The notes below the pieces were generated by a model, which worked only from the letters and a program-made list of their open reading frames with translations, was not told the origin of the DNA and searched no databases. 64,000 nucleotides of DNA from Chondrosia reniformis. Taxonomy: Eukaryota > Porifera > Demospongiae > Chondrillida > Chondrillidae. The stretch's first letter is position 1, and each line of letters begins with the position of its first letter. The stretch is from the NCBI GenBank assembly GCA_947172415.1, contig OX359189.1, positions 456,501-520,500 on the forward strand. The letters run 5' to 3'. Position numbers and translations under genes: made by a program. Below are positions 46,194 to 64,000 of this stretch, one piece after another.

Positions 46194-48213
46194 ATGGCCG
46201 CCCTTTCAAAGGCCGAGTATCTGAAACGCTATATGAATGAAGAAAATTCTGAGACGTCTCAAAAGAAGAAGAGAAAAGTCACTCGTAAGAAAATTACCAA
46301 GTCTAAGATTGTTGACGATGATATTGATTGGAGAAAGATTGCACCGAAAGGAGAGGATGATTTAGCAGAAGCAGAGCTCAGTGAAGGGGAGAATGCCCCT
46401 CTTGTAGTCTTGCCAGAGAAGGAAGAAGACGACACTACGAAAAAATGGCGACCTGCAAATTTCAAGCACGTTAGCAAAGCAGAGCCAACGCCTTCTACTA
46501 AGATGCATATCGGGCATGACTCCCCAGATGACCTCAGTCCACCTAGGAGAGGTAGGCACGACTCCCCAGATGACCTCAGTCCACCTAGGAGAGGTAGGCA
46601 CGACTCCCCAGATGACCTCAGTCCACCTAGGAGAGGTAGGCACGACTCCCCAGATGACCTCAGTCCACCTAGGAGAGGTAGGCACGACTCCCCAGATGAC
46701 CTCAGTCCACCTAGGAGAGGTAGGCACGACTCCCCAGATGACCTCAGTCCACCTAGGAGAGGTAGGCACGACTCCCCAGATGACCTCAGTCCACCTAGGA
46801 GAGGTAGGCACGACTCCCCAGATGACCTCAGTCCACCTAGGAGAGGTAGGCACGACTCCCCAGATGACCTCAGTCCACCTAGGAGAGGTAGGCACGACTC
46901 CCCAGATGACCTCAGTCCACCTAGGGGAGGTAGGCACGACTCCCCAGATGACCTCAGTCCACCTAGGAGAGGTAGGCACGACTCCCCAGATGACCTCAGT
47001 CCACCAAGGAGAGGTAGGCATGACTCCCCACGCAGTGTAAGAAAAAATGAACAAAAAATCTCAAGGAATGATAAAAAGCTGAACAAGCAAGATAAAGCTC
47101 CACAAACCATTCCACAGACAAAGGAAGATCAGCTCTCTACTGACAAGAAGAAGGAGAAGGGCAAGCAAATGTCTTCTGGTGAAAAGGCTGGTTTGATGAA
47201 GACTGAAGATTTGAAGAAGCATGCAAACATGATCAAGGAACAGCATCAAAAGATGATGAAAAACATGGATTCTGCTGCCTCAGGTCAGTTTGCCAAGACT
47301 GTATACAGAGACAAGTTAGGTAGAAGGGTAGACCCAGAAGCTGAGAAGGAGAAAGACAAAGAGAAGGAGAGAATAAAGGCAGAACAAGACAAGGAGTTCC
47401 ATGAATGGGGAAGAGGGTGAGTCGCTCCTGTGTGGTGGGGTGGGTCTGCTCCTGTGTGGTGGGGTGGGTCTGCTCCTGTGTGGTGGGGTGGGTCTGCTCC
47501 TCTGTGGTGGGGTGGGTCTGCTCCTGTGTGGTGGGGTGGGTCTGCTCCTGTGTGGTGGGGTGGGTCTGCTCCTGTGTGGTGGGGTGAGTTCACTTGTCTG
47601 TTAATGGACTAATGTAAATAGTATCACATTTCTATGCAGTTTGGCGCAGAAGAAATTTGATGAAGAGCAAGTGGCTGATGTTGTTCATGAAATGTCCAAA
47701 CCTCTTGCTCGTTATGTTGATGATGAAGATCGGGAAAAGCTCCTAAAGTCTCGTGAATTGGAGGAAGATCCCATGTTGGCTTACATCCGAAAGAAGCGGG
47801 AGAAGAAGAATAAGACAAAGAAAAGTTAGTCTCTTTCAACAGTGTTGCAAACTCTTTGTTTAACCCTCTTTGAAGTGCCATTCTCGTAGCATTAATAGTG
47901 GGAAGCTGTGTGACGTGGCGTATGCTCCATAGTTACCCTAGGGGGGTGGGGAGGGGATCTGATACTTATAGTTTGGATGGCTCAGCAGCCCAGTTGTCCT
48001 ATACCTAAATGATCAGCTACTCTCTCACTCTCTTCTTTAGGTAGACCGATGTGGGTGGGGTCGTTTCCACAAAACAGGTTTGACGTTTGTCCTGGCTATC
48101 GCTGGGATGGGGTGGACAGATCAAACGGTTTTGAGAAGCAGTACTTTTCCCAGCAATCCAACAAAGTGGCATCCTCTGAGATAGCATACAAGTGGAGCGT
48201 GGAGGACATGTAA
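46194..48213 (+). CDS. BUD13: BUD13 homologue, RES complex splicing factor
   Basis: Three or so exons. The N-terminus MAALSKAEYLKRYMNEE and IVDDDIDWRKIAPKGEDD match the family. Exon 1 then contains 12 full copies plus a partial copy of the 14-residue unit RHDSPDDLSPPRRG. After this come MIKEQHQKMMKNM, AKTVYRDKLGRRVDPEAEKEK, EFHEWGRG, LAQKKFDEEQ, SKPLARYVDDEDREKLLKSRE, DPMLAYIRKKREKK. The last exon has the hallmark NRFDVCPGYRWDGVDRSNGFE and ends IAYKWSVEDM. BUD13 with SNIP1 and RBMX2 forms the retention and splicing complex of the activated spliceosome. Vertebrate BUD13 also carries degenerate HDSPD-SPPRR repeats; here they are nearly identical. Confidence 0.96.
46515..47031 (+). repeat. 42-bp coding repeat, 12 copies, BUD13
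   Basis: The period is exactly 42 bp (first CATGACTCC at 46515, last at 47019, 12 periods). Copies are almost identical at DNA level, with a single AGA to GGA change in one and minor changes in the last. The array keeps several other frames open on both strands, which are not genes. Confidence 0.96.
47417..47592 (+). repeat. 24-bp array of 5' splice-site copies, BUD13 intron
   Basis: The donor AGAGG|GTGAGTCGCTCC is directly followed by about six copies of GGGGTGGGTCTGCTCCTGTG (24-bp period with TGGT). Each repeats the donor neighbourhood as G|GTGGGT; the last copy reads GGGGTGAGTTCAC, restoring a perfect GTGAGT. The real exon junction is the first one, as the frame then continues into GLAQKKFDEEQ. 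Confidence 0.85.
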
Positions 48214-48464
48214 CTTTAACATTCTCACAAGTCTTCTTCAGCAATGAATTCATATCACTGAACTTCTGAAGAAGACCCACGGGTTGGAACATCAAATTTC
48301 TGTTTTGAATTGTACATGTTGCTGATACTGTATACCTCCAATATTCATTATAATACATATCATCATCATCATTCAATAATGGCAAAAATCTCCTATGCAG
48401 GAGGTAGCCTGATATACATAGAGTTCATGTTCCTTAGTCAAAATATTAGCTATAGATGAGTCAT
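48214..48464. other. BUD13 3' flank with inverted motif
   Basis: Contains GTCTTCTTCAG at about 48228 and its exact reverse complement CTGAAGAAGAC at 48266. The second continues CCACGGGTTGGAACATC. A related sequence in the opposite orientation occurs at about 50608-50638. It looks like a relic of a dispersed element. No gene. Confidence 0.45.
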
Positions 48465-48743
48465 TTATTTAAAATTTTCTGTCCACCGCTTCTTTGGTCT
48501 TCCTCTAGGTCTCTTTCCTGTCATTTCTTCTTCATACACTTGCTTCACCAATCGGTCTGCATTCATTTCCTCCATCTTCACCTTCCATCTTCTTTGCTTC
48601 TCCTTCACCATATCTACTACTGCTTCCTGTCCAAGTGATCTCCTCACATCTTCATTTCTAACTCTGTCCAGCCTTGACACACCTTCCACTCTCCTTAAAA
48701 ACATCATTTCAGATGCTTGTAACTTGCTTTCATGTCTTCTCAT
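48465..48743 (-). pseudogene. Non-LTR retrotransposon C-terminal fragment
   Basis: A 92-residue frame reads FLRRVEGVSRLDRVRNEDVRRSLGQ, then EKQRRWKVKMEEM, RLVKQVYEEEMTGKRPRGRPKKRWTENF. The block RxRW...H/M...RL.K.VYE...GKRPRGRP..RW is the well-known C-terminal signature after the reverse transcriptase of LINE elements. No reverse-transcriptase core is present, so this is a 5'-truncated dead copy between BUD13 and RSK. Confidence 0.85.
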
Positions 48744-48960
48744 TATAATACAAACGCAACAAATACACCTTTATTATTACATTCAAACGTACATACATAC
48801 ACACATACATATAAATACTTGCTTAATTATAAGAACACATTTAAGTTATAATTTACAATTATAATGTTTCTATCCTTAACTACTAACAGATACAAGGTAT
48901 TTGTGATCATGTTTATATAGTCATATGAACAAAGCCAAATCATTTAAAAGGAGTTAGTAT

Positions 48961-56449
<7,489 letters not shown>

Positions 56450-57271
56450 TCTGTAGTTGAAGATGTGACTATGTTGCGATGACTTACAGACTTCTACAGT
56501 GGGCGGAGAGAGAAGAGGCTTACGTATATAACACCGCCGCTACTTCTCTGCTAAATCACAGGGCCAGTTCCAAGTACCCAAGACTATATCACCTACCAGT
56601 CATAATTCTTGTTTAAACACCTCTCGGTCCGTTTTCACTAGTTAGACAATTAAATATAGAACACTTTACAAGTTCGAGTATCCTGGCACCGCCCGTTTGA
56701 CATAAAATACTTATCTGACCACAAGAAGAATAGTGGCGATTTAACACAACTTACCGAATTAATACATACACAGTATAATCACAAACCGGAGGTCGCCCAG
56801 TGGAGGACGATTCGATGATATCATGTGCTAGTCACGTTTACTAATAAGGGCCCGATAAAATAGTTCGACTCTAAAGGTACTATACACCTTCAATACCATT
56901 ATTGATACGAAGCCAAAATGGGCGCAAAAGAAATACCTATATACCTTTCTGATGGAAGTTTAATGGAGACGATCGCATTTCAAAAATAATTAGGCTAATC
57001 AATAATTTTAATTATAGTGATAGTTTTGCTGTAGCATAGAAATTATCGGGCGCACCAGATATCCCAGCAGCTGACACGCGGTTCTAGCTTACCTCGATGC
57101 TCCTTTCAGATCTGCCGATTGTTGCCTCGTTGGTCAGATCACGTGACAGTTGTTGTTAAAATTTGGCAGCATTTCAAGGTTATTTCGCAATACCTTTCTT
57201 CCTGTTTGAGTTGTCTTGGATACTAACAGAATTCATGGGCTGGAGTAGCGCCATTTTGCAAGCGATTAAAA
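56450..57271. promoter_or_regulatory. Divergent region RSK / MYCBP, possible RSK 5' noncoding exon
   Basis: 822 bp between start codons, the widest divergent gap here. On the minus strand CATCGAG|GTAAGC at about 57093 is a good donor, and CTACAG|AATGCC lies at the RSK start, suggesting a noncoding first exon that begins near 57200. If so, the real promoter gap to MYCBP is also short. No coding exon is visible. Confidence 0.45.
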
Positions 57272-57940
57272 ATGGCCCAGACGGTGAGTGTTGAGCGCAT
57301 TGTTTAAAGTATGATTCTTTATTTTCATATTCCTATCCTTATAGGGGGACGATTCAAAACGAGAAGAATTTAGAAAGTATCTGGAGAAGAGCGGAGTCTT
57401 GGATGCCTTAACTAAAGGTCTTATTGACACCTTTTAAGTGCTCATTAACTATGTAATTCAGTTAATTGGTTTCTGCCTCTCCTCTGCAGTGTTGGTGGGT
57501 TTATACGAGGAAACGGACAAGCCTCCTGACGCATTAGAGTATCCACAGCAGTTGTTACTTGATCCATCGTGTGATGAATAACTGTAAAATGGCCTCTTGA
57601 AATTTTTACAGCTTTGTCAGTAGGATGATATTTGTTTCATTGTGTTTATTCGTCATAATGTCCTGCTTAAGGCCTTCAGGCTAATAGATCCTTAGCATGC
57701 GTGTAGCTTTTTGCGAACACATCTACATCGAACTGGTTCAGGTGGTGTTGATATTGATGCTCTGAAAGCAGAAGTGGAAGATTTAAGGAAAAAGAATAAA
57801 GATCTGACAGAAGAGAATGAGCAGCTTAAGGAGGCTGTAAGTTGCTGCAGGTCGAGCTGGTGGATGTAATTTTTTGATTTAGTCCTTATTTTGTGCATTT
57901 GCTTCAGCTTGCCAAGTACGAGGAGGAAGGAAATGTGTAG
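57272..57940 (+). CDS. MYCBP: MYCBP (AMY-1) homologue
   Basis: A small gene of about five exons. MAQT is spliced to GDDSKREEFRKYLEKSGVLDALTK, then VLVGLYEETDKPPDALE. A junction after LLLDPS (weak GTGATG donor) leads to GVDIDALKAEVEDLRKKNKDL and TEENEQLKEA. The last exon gives LAKYEEEGNV. The SKRE.FR.YLEKSGVLD.LTKVLV.LYEE..KP block is diagnostic of MYCBP, which has a C-terminal coiled coil and binds AKAPs and MYC in mammals. Reading through the weak donor instead would give an early stop (SCDE), so a short isoform is possible. Confidence 0.88.
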
Positions 57941-57945
57941 CTTTT

Positions 57946-57951
57946 AATAAA
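57946..57951 (+). terminator. AATAAA poly(A) signal of MYCBP
   Basis: AATAAA lies five bases after the MYCBP stop codon. Confidence 0.5.
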
Positions 57952-58151
57952 CTTTTTCTTGTATCTTACATAGCCTGTCCATTGTTAGTGTACTATTTGT
58001 ATTTGTGCAGCAACAGGTTTAATAGTTATAAGTTGTCCAAGAAATTAAATTACGTACATCGACAAGTGATTTAATTGCAGATTCAACAAATCTTTTATTA
58101 TTAACAATATTTTGCACTGAACTTGAATGTATGCATGACAAATTATTTGTA

Positions 58152-58991
58152 TCATCTAAAACAAGCTTTTCTGTGCTTACATGTTATTTCAAAGACTACA
58201 GTTACATGACAGACACATTTCAGTGTGCATGCTTTAATTCTACAAAACAGAGAATCATCTTGACATTGGTTGCTATTATCTTTTCCTTGCACTGTTTCAC
58301 ACGAATGCTCAATTACTGATATTGGTCCATCTAGCTGAACATCAAGTGAATTGGCAACCGATTCACCTTTCCTCTGTGCATTACAGATAGTTCGATGGAA
58401 TGTCTCAATTCTACAATGAAAACCAACATATTCAAATGGTTATAAATGCTGTAAGCTACCATAGAAAATAGTACCATGGGCTCATTCAAACTGAAGCATC
58501 TCAAGAGATCAAGCTCAAGTGCCCTGTCCAAAAAGGTACAGTTTGGGGTAAGCCCACCTTAAGGAGTCCTTTGCACTTTCAGAGTTGGCACAAGAAATTT
58601 GTGATATCTTTACATTGGAATCCAGCTTCTCTACAATCTGGTTCCGCGCCTTTTCCAGCGATTTGATGTCCTTCCAGCTAACATGTATGCTGCAGTGTAT
58701 GCAATATTGCAGTTCTGTTCTTGTGGTCTCCTCTCGTGTCTCCACAGAGGTTCTTGGAATTTTATGAAGGTTATGCAGCACGTGCAAGACATAGTCGACT
58801 CTCTTCTTTACGCTTTCCTTTGCTGCAACTAGCGTCTCTTTTACACTTTGGACGCTCATGTGAAACTCGTAGACGTCTGGTTCAATGCTATGCTCTCCAA
58901 TTGAATGAACTTCTATATATCGTCGGTGCTTCCTTTCCGCTACTGCATGTTCACTAGATTCGATTCTTTCATTGTTACCAACGGCAGCCAT
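58152..58991 (-). CDS. IRAK1BP1: IRAK1BP1/SIMPL-like protein (DUF541/SIMPL domain)
   Basis: Three exons join in frame. Exon 1 gives YIEVHSIGEHSIEPDVYEFHM, VKETLVAAKESVKKRVDYVL, RTSVETREETTRTEL, VEKLDSNVKISQISCANSES. Exon 2 gives ALELDLLRCFSLNEPM. Exon 3 gives IETFHRTICNAQRKGES and ends RIKACTLKCVCHVTVVFEIT. The pattern V.G.....PD...........E..AA..S..KRVD..L, VEKLDSSV.IS and a C-terminal beta strand VTVVFE match the SIMPL family. The start at 58991 is preferred over an in-frame Met at 59015 because it sits in the AAAATGGC context shared with neighbouring genes. IRAK1BP1 is reported to modulate NF-kB signalling; the role here is unknown. Confidence 0.78.
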
Positions 58992-59082
58992 TTTGACCCT
59001 AGCAACCTTCGCCACCTAAGTTTCCGATTCCACTTCAACTTTATCGAATTTTTCTAATCTCGGTGTGGGAATATGAAATATC
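58992..59082. promoter_or_regulatory. 91-bp divergent promoter (IRAK1BP1 / SLC25A39-40)
   Basis: The spacer contains CCTAGCAACC, an RFX half-site-like sequence, and AAAATGGC at the minus-strand start. Function is inference. Confidence 0.45.
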
Positions 59083-60087
59083 ATGGCGGAGAAAGTAAAG
59101 GAAGCATATGTTCACGATTTATCGCCGAAGCAACAAATCCTCGCCTCATGTTCGGGGGCCGTCCTCACCTCCCTCATGATGACTCCCTTTGATGTGGTTA
59201 AGGTGCGCCTTCAGGCTCAGCAGCAAGCTGTTAGCCTGTGCAGTATGGCTTGCAGAGGAATGACGTCAGCCACAGCTATGTGCACGTGTGAAATTGAGGG
59301 CCTTGTACCGACTACACATCGCTTTCATGGTTCTGTAGATGCACTGTTCAAAATAATACGTCATGAGGGTGTCCCCTCGTTATGGAGAGGCACTGCCCCG
59401 GCCTTCTTGATGGCCGTCCCAGGAACTGTCATCTACTTCACAGCCTACGATCACTTAAAAATGAAGTTTGGATTCAGACCTGGTCAAGCCAATAACCACG
59501 CCTCAACTTTGTGGGCGGGAGGAGTGTCCAGAACATTAGCCGTCCTTGCAATATGTCCAATTGAACTGATGCGCACAAAGCTCCAATCTCGAACCGGCTA
59601 CAACTACATTGATCTGACTTCTGCTGTGCGGACAGCAGTGAGGGATCAAGGAGTGCTCAGCCTCTGGAGGGGACTGCTTCCGATGCTAATTAGGGACGTC
59701 CCCTTCACAATTGTCTACTGGCCACTTCTGGAGAGCATCAAATATAATTTGATGTTCACTGCAAACCTCCCGTATTCTCCCATAATACCCTTTATAGCCA
59801 GTTCAGTGGCTGGGGCTGTAGCAGCTGTTATAACCACACCCCTGGATGTTATTAAGACACACATGCAGATTGAGGTGGGGGAGGGTCATCTGTTTCAGTC
59901 GAAAGCTATAGGGGCAGGAACAGTAGTGAATGTGTTACGGAACATTGTGACAGAGCATGGAGTTCGAGGACTCTTTGCTGGTCTGATTCCAAGGTGTGTC
60001 AAGGTGGCACCAGCATGTGCTGTCATGTTAACTAGTTATGAAATGAGTAAATCATACTTTTCCAAACAAAATATAAGTCATTTATAA
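59083..60087 (+). CDS. SLC25A40: Mitochondrial carrier SLC25A39/SLC25A40 type (glutathione)
   Basis: A single uninterrupted exon, 334 residues, the usual length. Three mitochondrial-carrier repeats are visible with their PxDxxKxRxQ-type signatures: TPFDVVKVRLQ, CPIELMRTKLQ, TPLDVIKTHMQ, plus the conserved SLWRG (twice) and RGLFAGLIPR blocks. The long matrix loop after repeat 1 contains four cysteines (C53, C57, C67, C69), as in SLC25A39, where such cysteines are reported to couple carrier stability to iron-sulfur status. The subgroup imports glutathione across the inner membrane. SLC25A39 and SLC25A40 cannot be separated by eye; this may be the single pre-duplication gene. Convergent with the DHHC gene, 82 bp between stops. 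Confidence 0.9.
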   Translation: MAEKVKEAYVHDLSPKQQILASCSGAVLTSLMMTPFDVVKVRLQAQQQAVSLCSMACRGMTSATAMCTCEIEGLVPTTHRFHGSVDALFKIIRHEGVPSLWRGTAPAFLMAVPGTVIYFTAYDHLKMKFGFRPGQANNHASTLWAGGVSRTLAVLAICPIELMRTKLQSRTGYNYIDLTSAVRTAVRDQGVLSLWRGLLPMLIRDVPFTIVYWPLLESIKYNLMFTANLPYSPIIPFIASSVAGAVAAVITTPLDVIKTHMQIEVGEGHLFQSKAIGAGTVVNVLRNIVTEHGVRGLFAGLIPRCVKVAPACAVMLTSYEMSKSYFSKQNISHL

Positions 60088-60169
60088 AGCAATATAGCAC
60101 ATACATTCAAAACATATATTAAAATTATACCTTTCATAATTTTCATTTTCAGACATTTACAATAAATGT

Positions 60170-61051
60170 TCATGTTAAATGACTAACATCAATGTAATCT
60201 TGTCTAAAAGGTAACAGAAAGTGGTACCATCTCTTTCCTTTTGACAACAATGCAATTTTAAGACGACTTTTACTTTCCCTCCATTTCTGTTGTTTAATCC
60301 TCTTAAATATTGCTGTGAATGATCCGTGCTGGCCTTTCAGGACAGCAGCTGTTGAGGTGTTGCCAAGCAACAGGAGGAGCTGCCAAAGCAGCAACATGAA
60401 CACAGCAACCATTCCCAGAAACACTGGCAGGCCTATCAGAGAATGAGCCTTCAGATGCTGGCAAATGTGTTTCATCTCAAATGTGGCAGGCATGTAGTCT
60501 CTGCGCAGTAGAGACAAGGCAACTATATCCACCCAACACATCTTCAAATAAGGAAAAGTCATTAGCCAAGCATACAATAGTCCAAGAAACGCATACAATA
60601 GTCCTAGCATGAAATAAGAGTAGTTGTTTAATCCAACACAATTTGCTGTAAATGGACAATGATGGTCCATGTAAGCTATTCTGTTCTGGCAGTAAGAGCA
60701 GTAATGACTAGGGATTTCCCCTCTTTCCTGGTCCACAACACCAGGCTCAACAAAAACTGCCAAAAAGTAATTTCCAACGACATTCGTCCAAATCCAAAAA
60801 GCAAAGAGAAGGTGGGCCCATCCCTTGAAGGAAGACAGCGGATCCTTCACTGTCATTGAGAGATAGATGGCAAAGTGGTACCATATTGCTACAAGGGAGA
60901 TAAGAGTTATCAGGACTACCAGTACATAGCTACTGATGGGGCCAGCAAGCCTGACAATCTTCCAGTTGGGCAGGAAAGCCCGTAGGCAATCCACTAGAAT
61001 GGGAGTCAGTAGGATTATAGCAACACCAACCGTTACATATGGTAACCACAT
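60170..61051 (-). CDS. DHHC-type palmitoyltransferase
   Basis: A single exon of 293 residues. Two hydrophobic segments come first (VTVGVAIILLTPILVDCL and VLVVLITLISLVAIWY), then the DPG-like segment VEPGVVDQERG. The Cys-rich catalytic domain reads SHYCSYCQNRIAYMDHHCPF, TANCVGLNNYSYF, with the catalytic DHHC intact and the zinc Cys/His set present. Two further hydrophobic segments follow. This topology is standard for ZDHHC S-acyltransferases of Golgi/ER. The usual TNNCVG reads TANCVG. The typical TTxE motif is not clear (NTSTAAV at that place). The ZDHHC subtype is not assigned. Its start is 21 bp from the katanin start. Confidence 0.9.
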   Translation of the reverse strand: MWLPYVTVGVAIILLTPILVDCLRAFLPNWKIVRLAGPISSYVLVVLITLISLVAIWYHFAIYLSMTVKDPLSSFKGWAHLLFAFWIWTNVVGNYFLAVFVEPGVVDQERGEIPSHYCSYCQNRIAYMDHHCPFTANCVGLNNYSYFMLGLLYAFLGLLYAWLMTFPYLKMCWVDIVALSLLRRDYMPATFEMKHICQHLKAHSLIGLPVFLGMVAVFMLLLWQLLLLLGNTSTAAVLKGQHGSFTAIFKRIKQQKWRESKSRLKIALLSKGKRWYHFLLPFRQDYIDVSHLT

Positions 61052-61072
61052 GTCATCCTTTTAGAGTCGAAA
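61052..61072. promoter_or_regulatory. 21-bp divergent promoter (DHHC gene / katanin p60)
   Basis: Just 21 bp separate outward-reading start codons, the tightest pair in the window. The katanin start has AAAATGGCGG context. Confidence 0.6.

Positions 61073-64000
<2,928 letters not shown>

Noticed and set aside
46259..47110. Minus-strand and alternate-frame repeat proteins over BUD13 repeats
   Set aside because: Shadows of the 42-bp array; the + frame matches BUD13 on both sides.
48465..48743. A host gene for a basic 92-residue protein
   Set aside because: The sequence is the standard C-terminal block of LINE reverse-transcriptase proteins, truncated.

Overview
The window is nuclear DNA of a gene-dense, intron-rich animal genome. 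Frizzled, myosin VI, p90 RSK, katanin p60, BUD13 and UFL1 are readable here. Introns are mostly short, spacers are tens to hundreds of bases, and AT-rich introns carry many minisatellites. Presence of Frizzled indicates a metazoan. The compactness and the divergence of the proteins fit a non-bilaterian, most likely a demosponge; that placement is inference.

Layout. 0-14 kb: an unresolved edge region; a predicted N-myristoylated protein (-); NAGPA (+); UBXN11 (+); COQ3 (-); RABL3 (+); an unrecognised secreted or membrane Cys-rich gene (+) holding a 1.7-kb array of 16-bp repeats. 14-26 kb: myosin VI (+) converging on an ankyrin-repeat gene (-). 26-35 kb: a single-exon Frizzled (-), a TMEM135-like gene (+), and a C11orf65/MFI orthologue (+). 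35-48 kb: CEP43/FGFR1OP (-), a short CAMSAP-type CKK-domain protein with coding repeats (-), BDH2 (+), UFL1 (-), BUD13 (+). 48-64 kb: a non-LTR retrotransposon scrap, RSK (-), MYCBP (+), IRAK1BP1-like (-), a single-exon SLC25A39/40 carrier (+), a single-exon DHHC palmitoyltransferase (-), and katanin p60 (+), which runs off the right edge.

Gene organisation. Most genes sit in divergent head-to-head pairs whose start codons are only 21-91 bp apart: 2778/2840, 8209/8292, 40144/40190, 46167/46194, 58991/59083, 61051/61073. Nine start codons lie in the context AAAATGGC, which looks like a YY1-type element at the start codon. Several convergent pairs are equally tight; the UBXN11 and COQ3 stop codons are 14 bp apart.

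Most unusual observation. Three intronic minisatellites are tandem copies of the intron's own splice junction. In katanin p60 there are 18 extra copies of the 3' splice site plus the first exon bases, at an exact 43-bp period. In RSK there are four extra copies of a 3' splice site plus exon start, at an exact 80-bp period. In BUD13 there are 24-bp copies of the 5' splice site. Coding minisatellites (BUD13 42 bp; CKK gene 24 and 33 bp) are all multiples of three.

Exon junctions were read by eye from splice consensus plus reading-frame continuity; spans given for genes run from start codon to stop codon and include introns.
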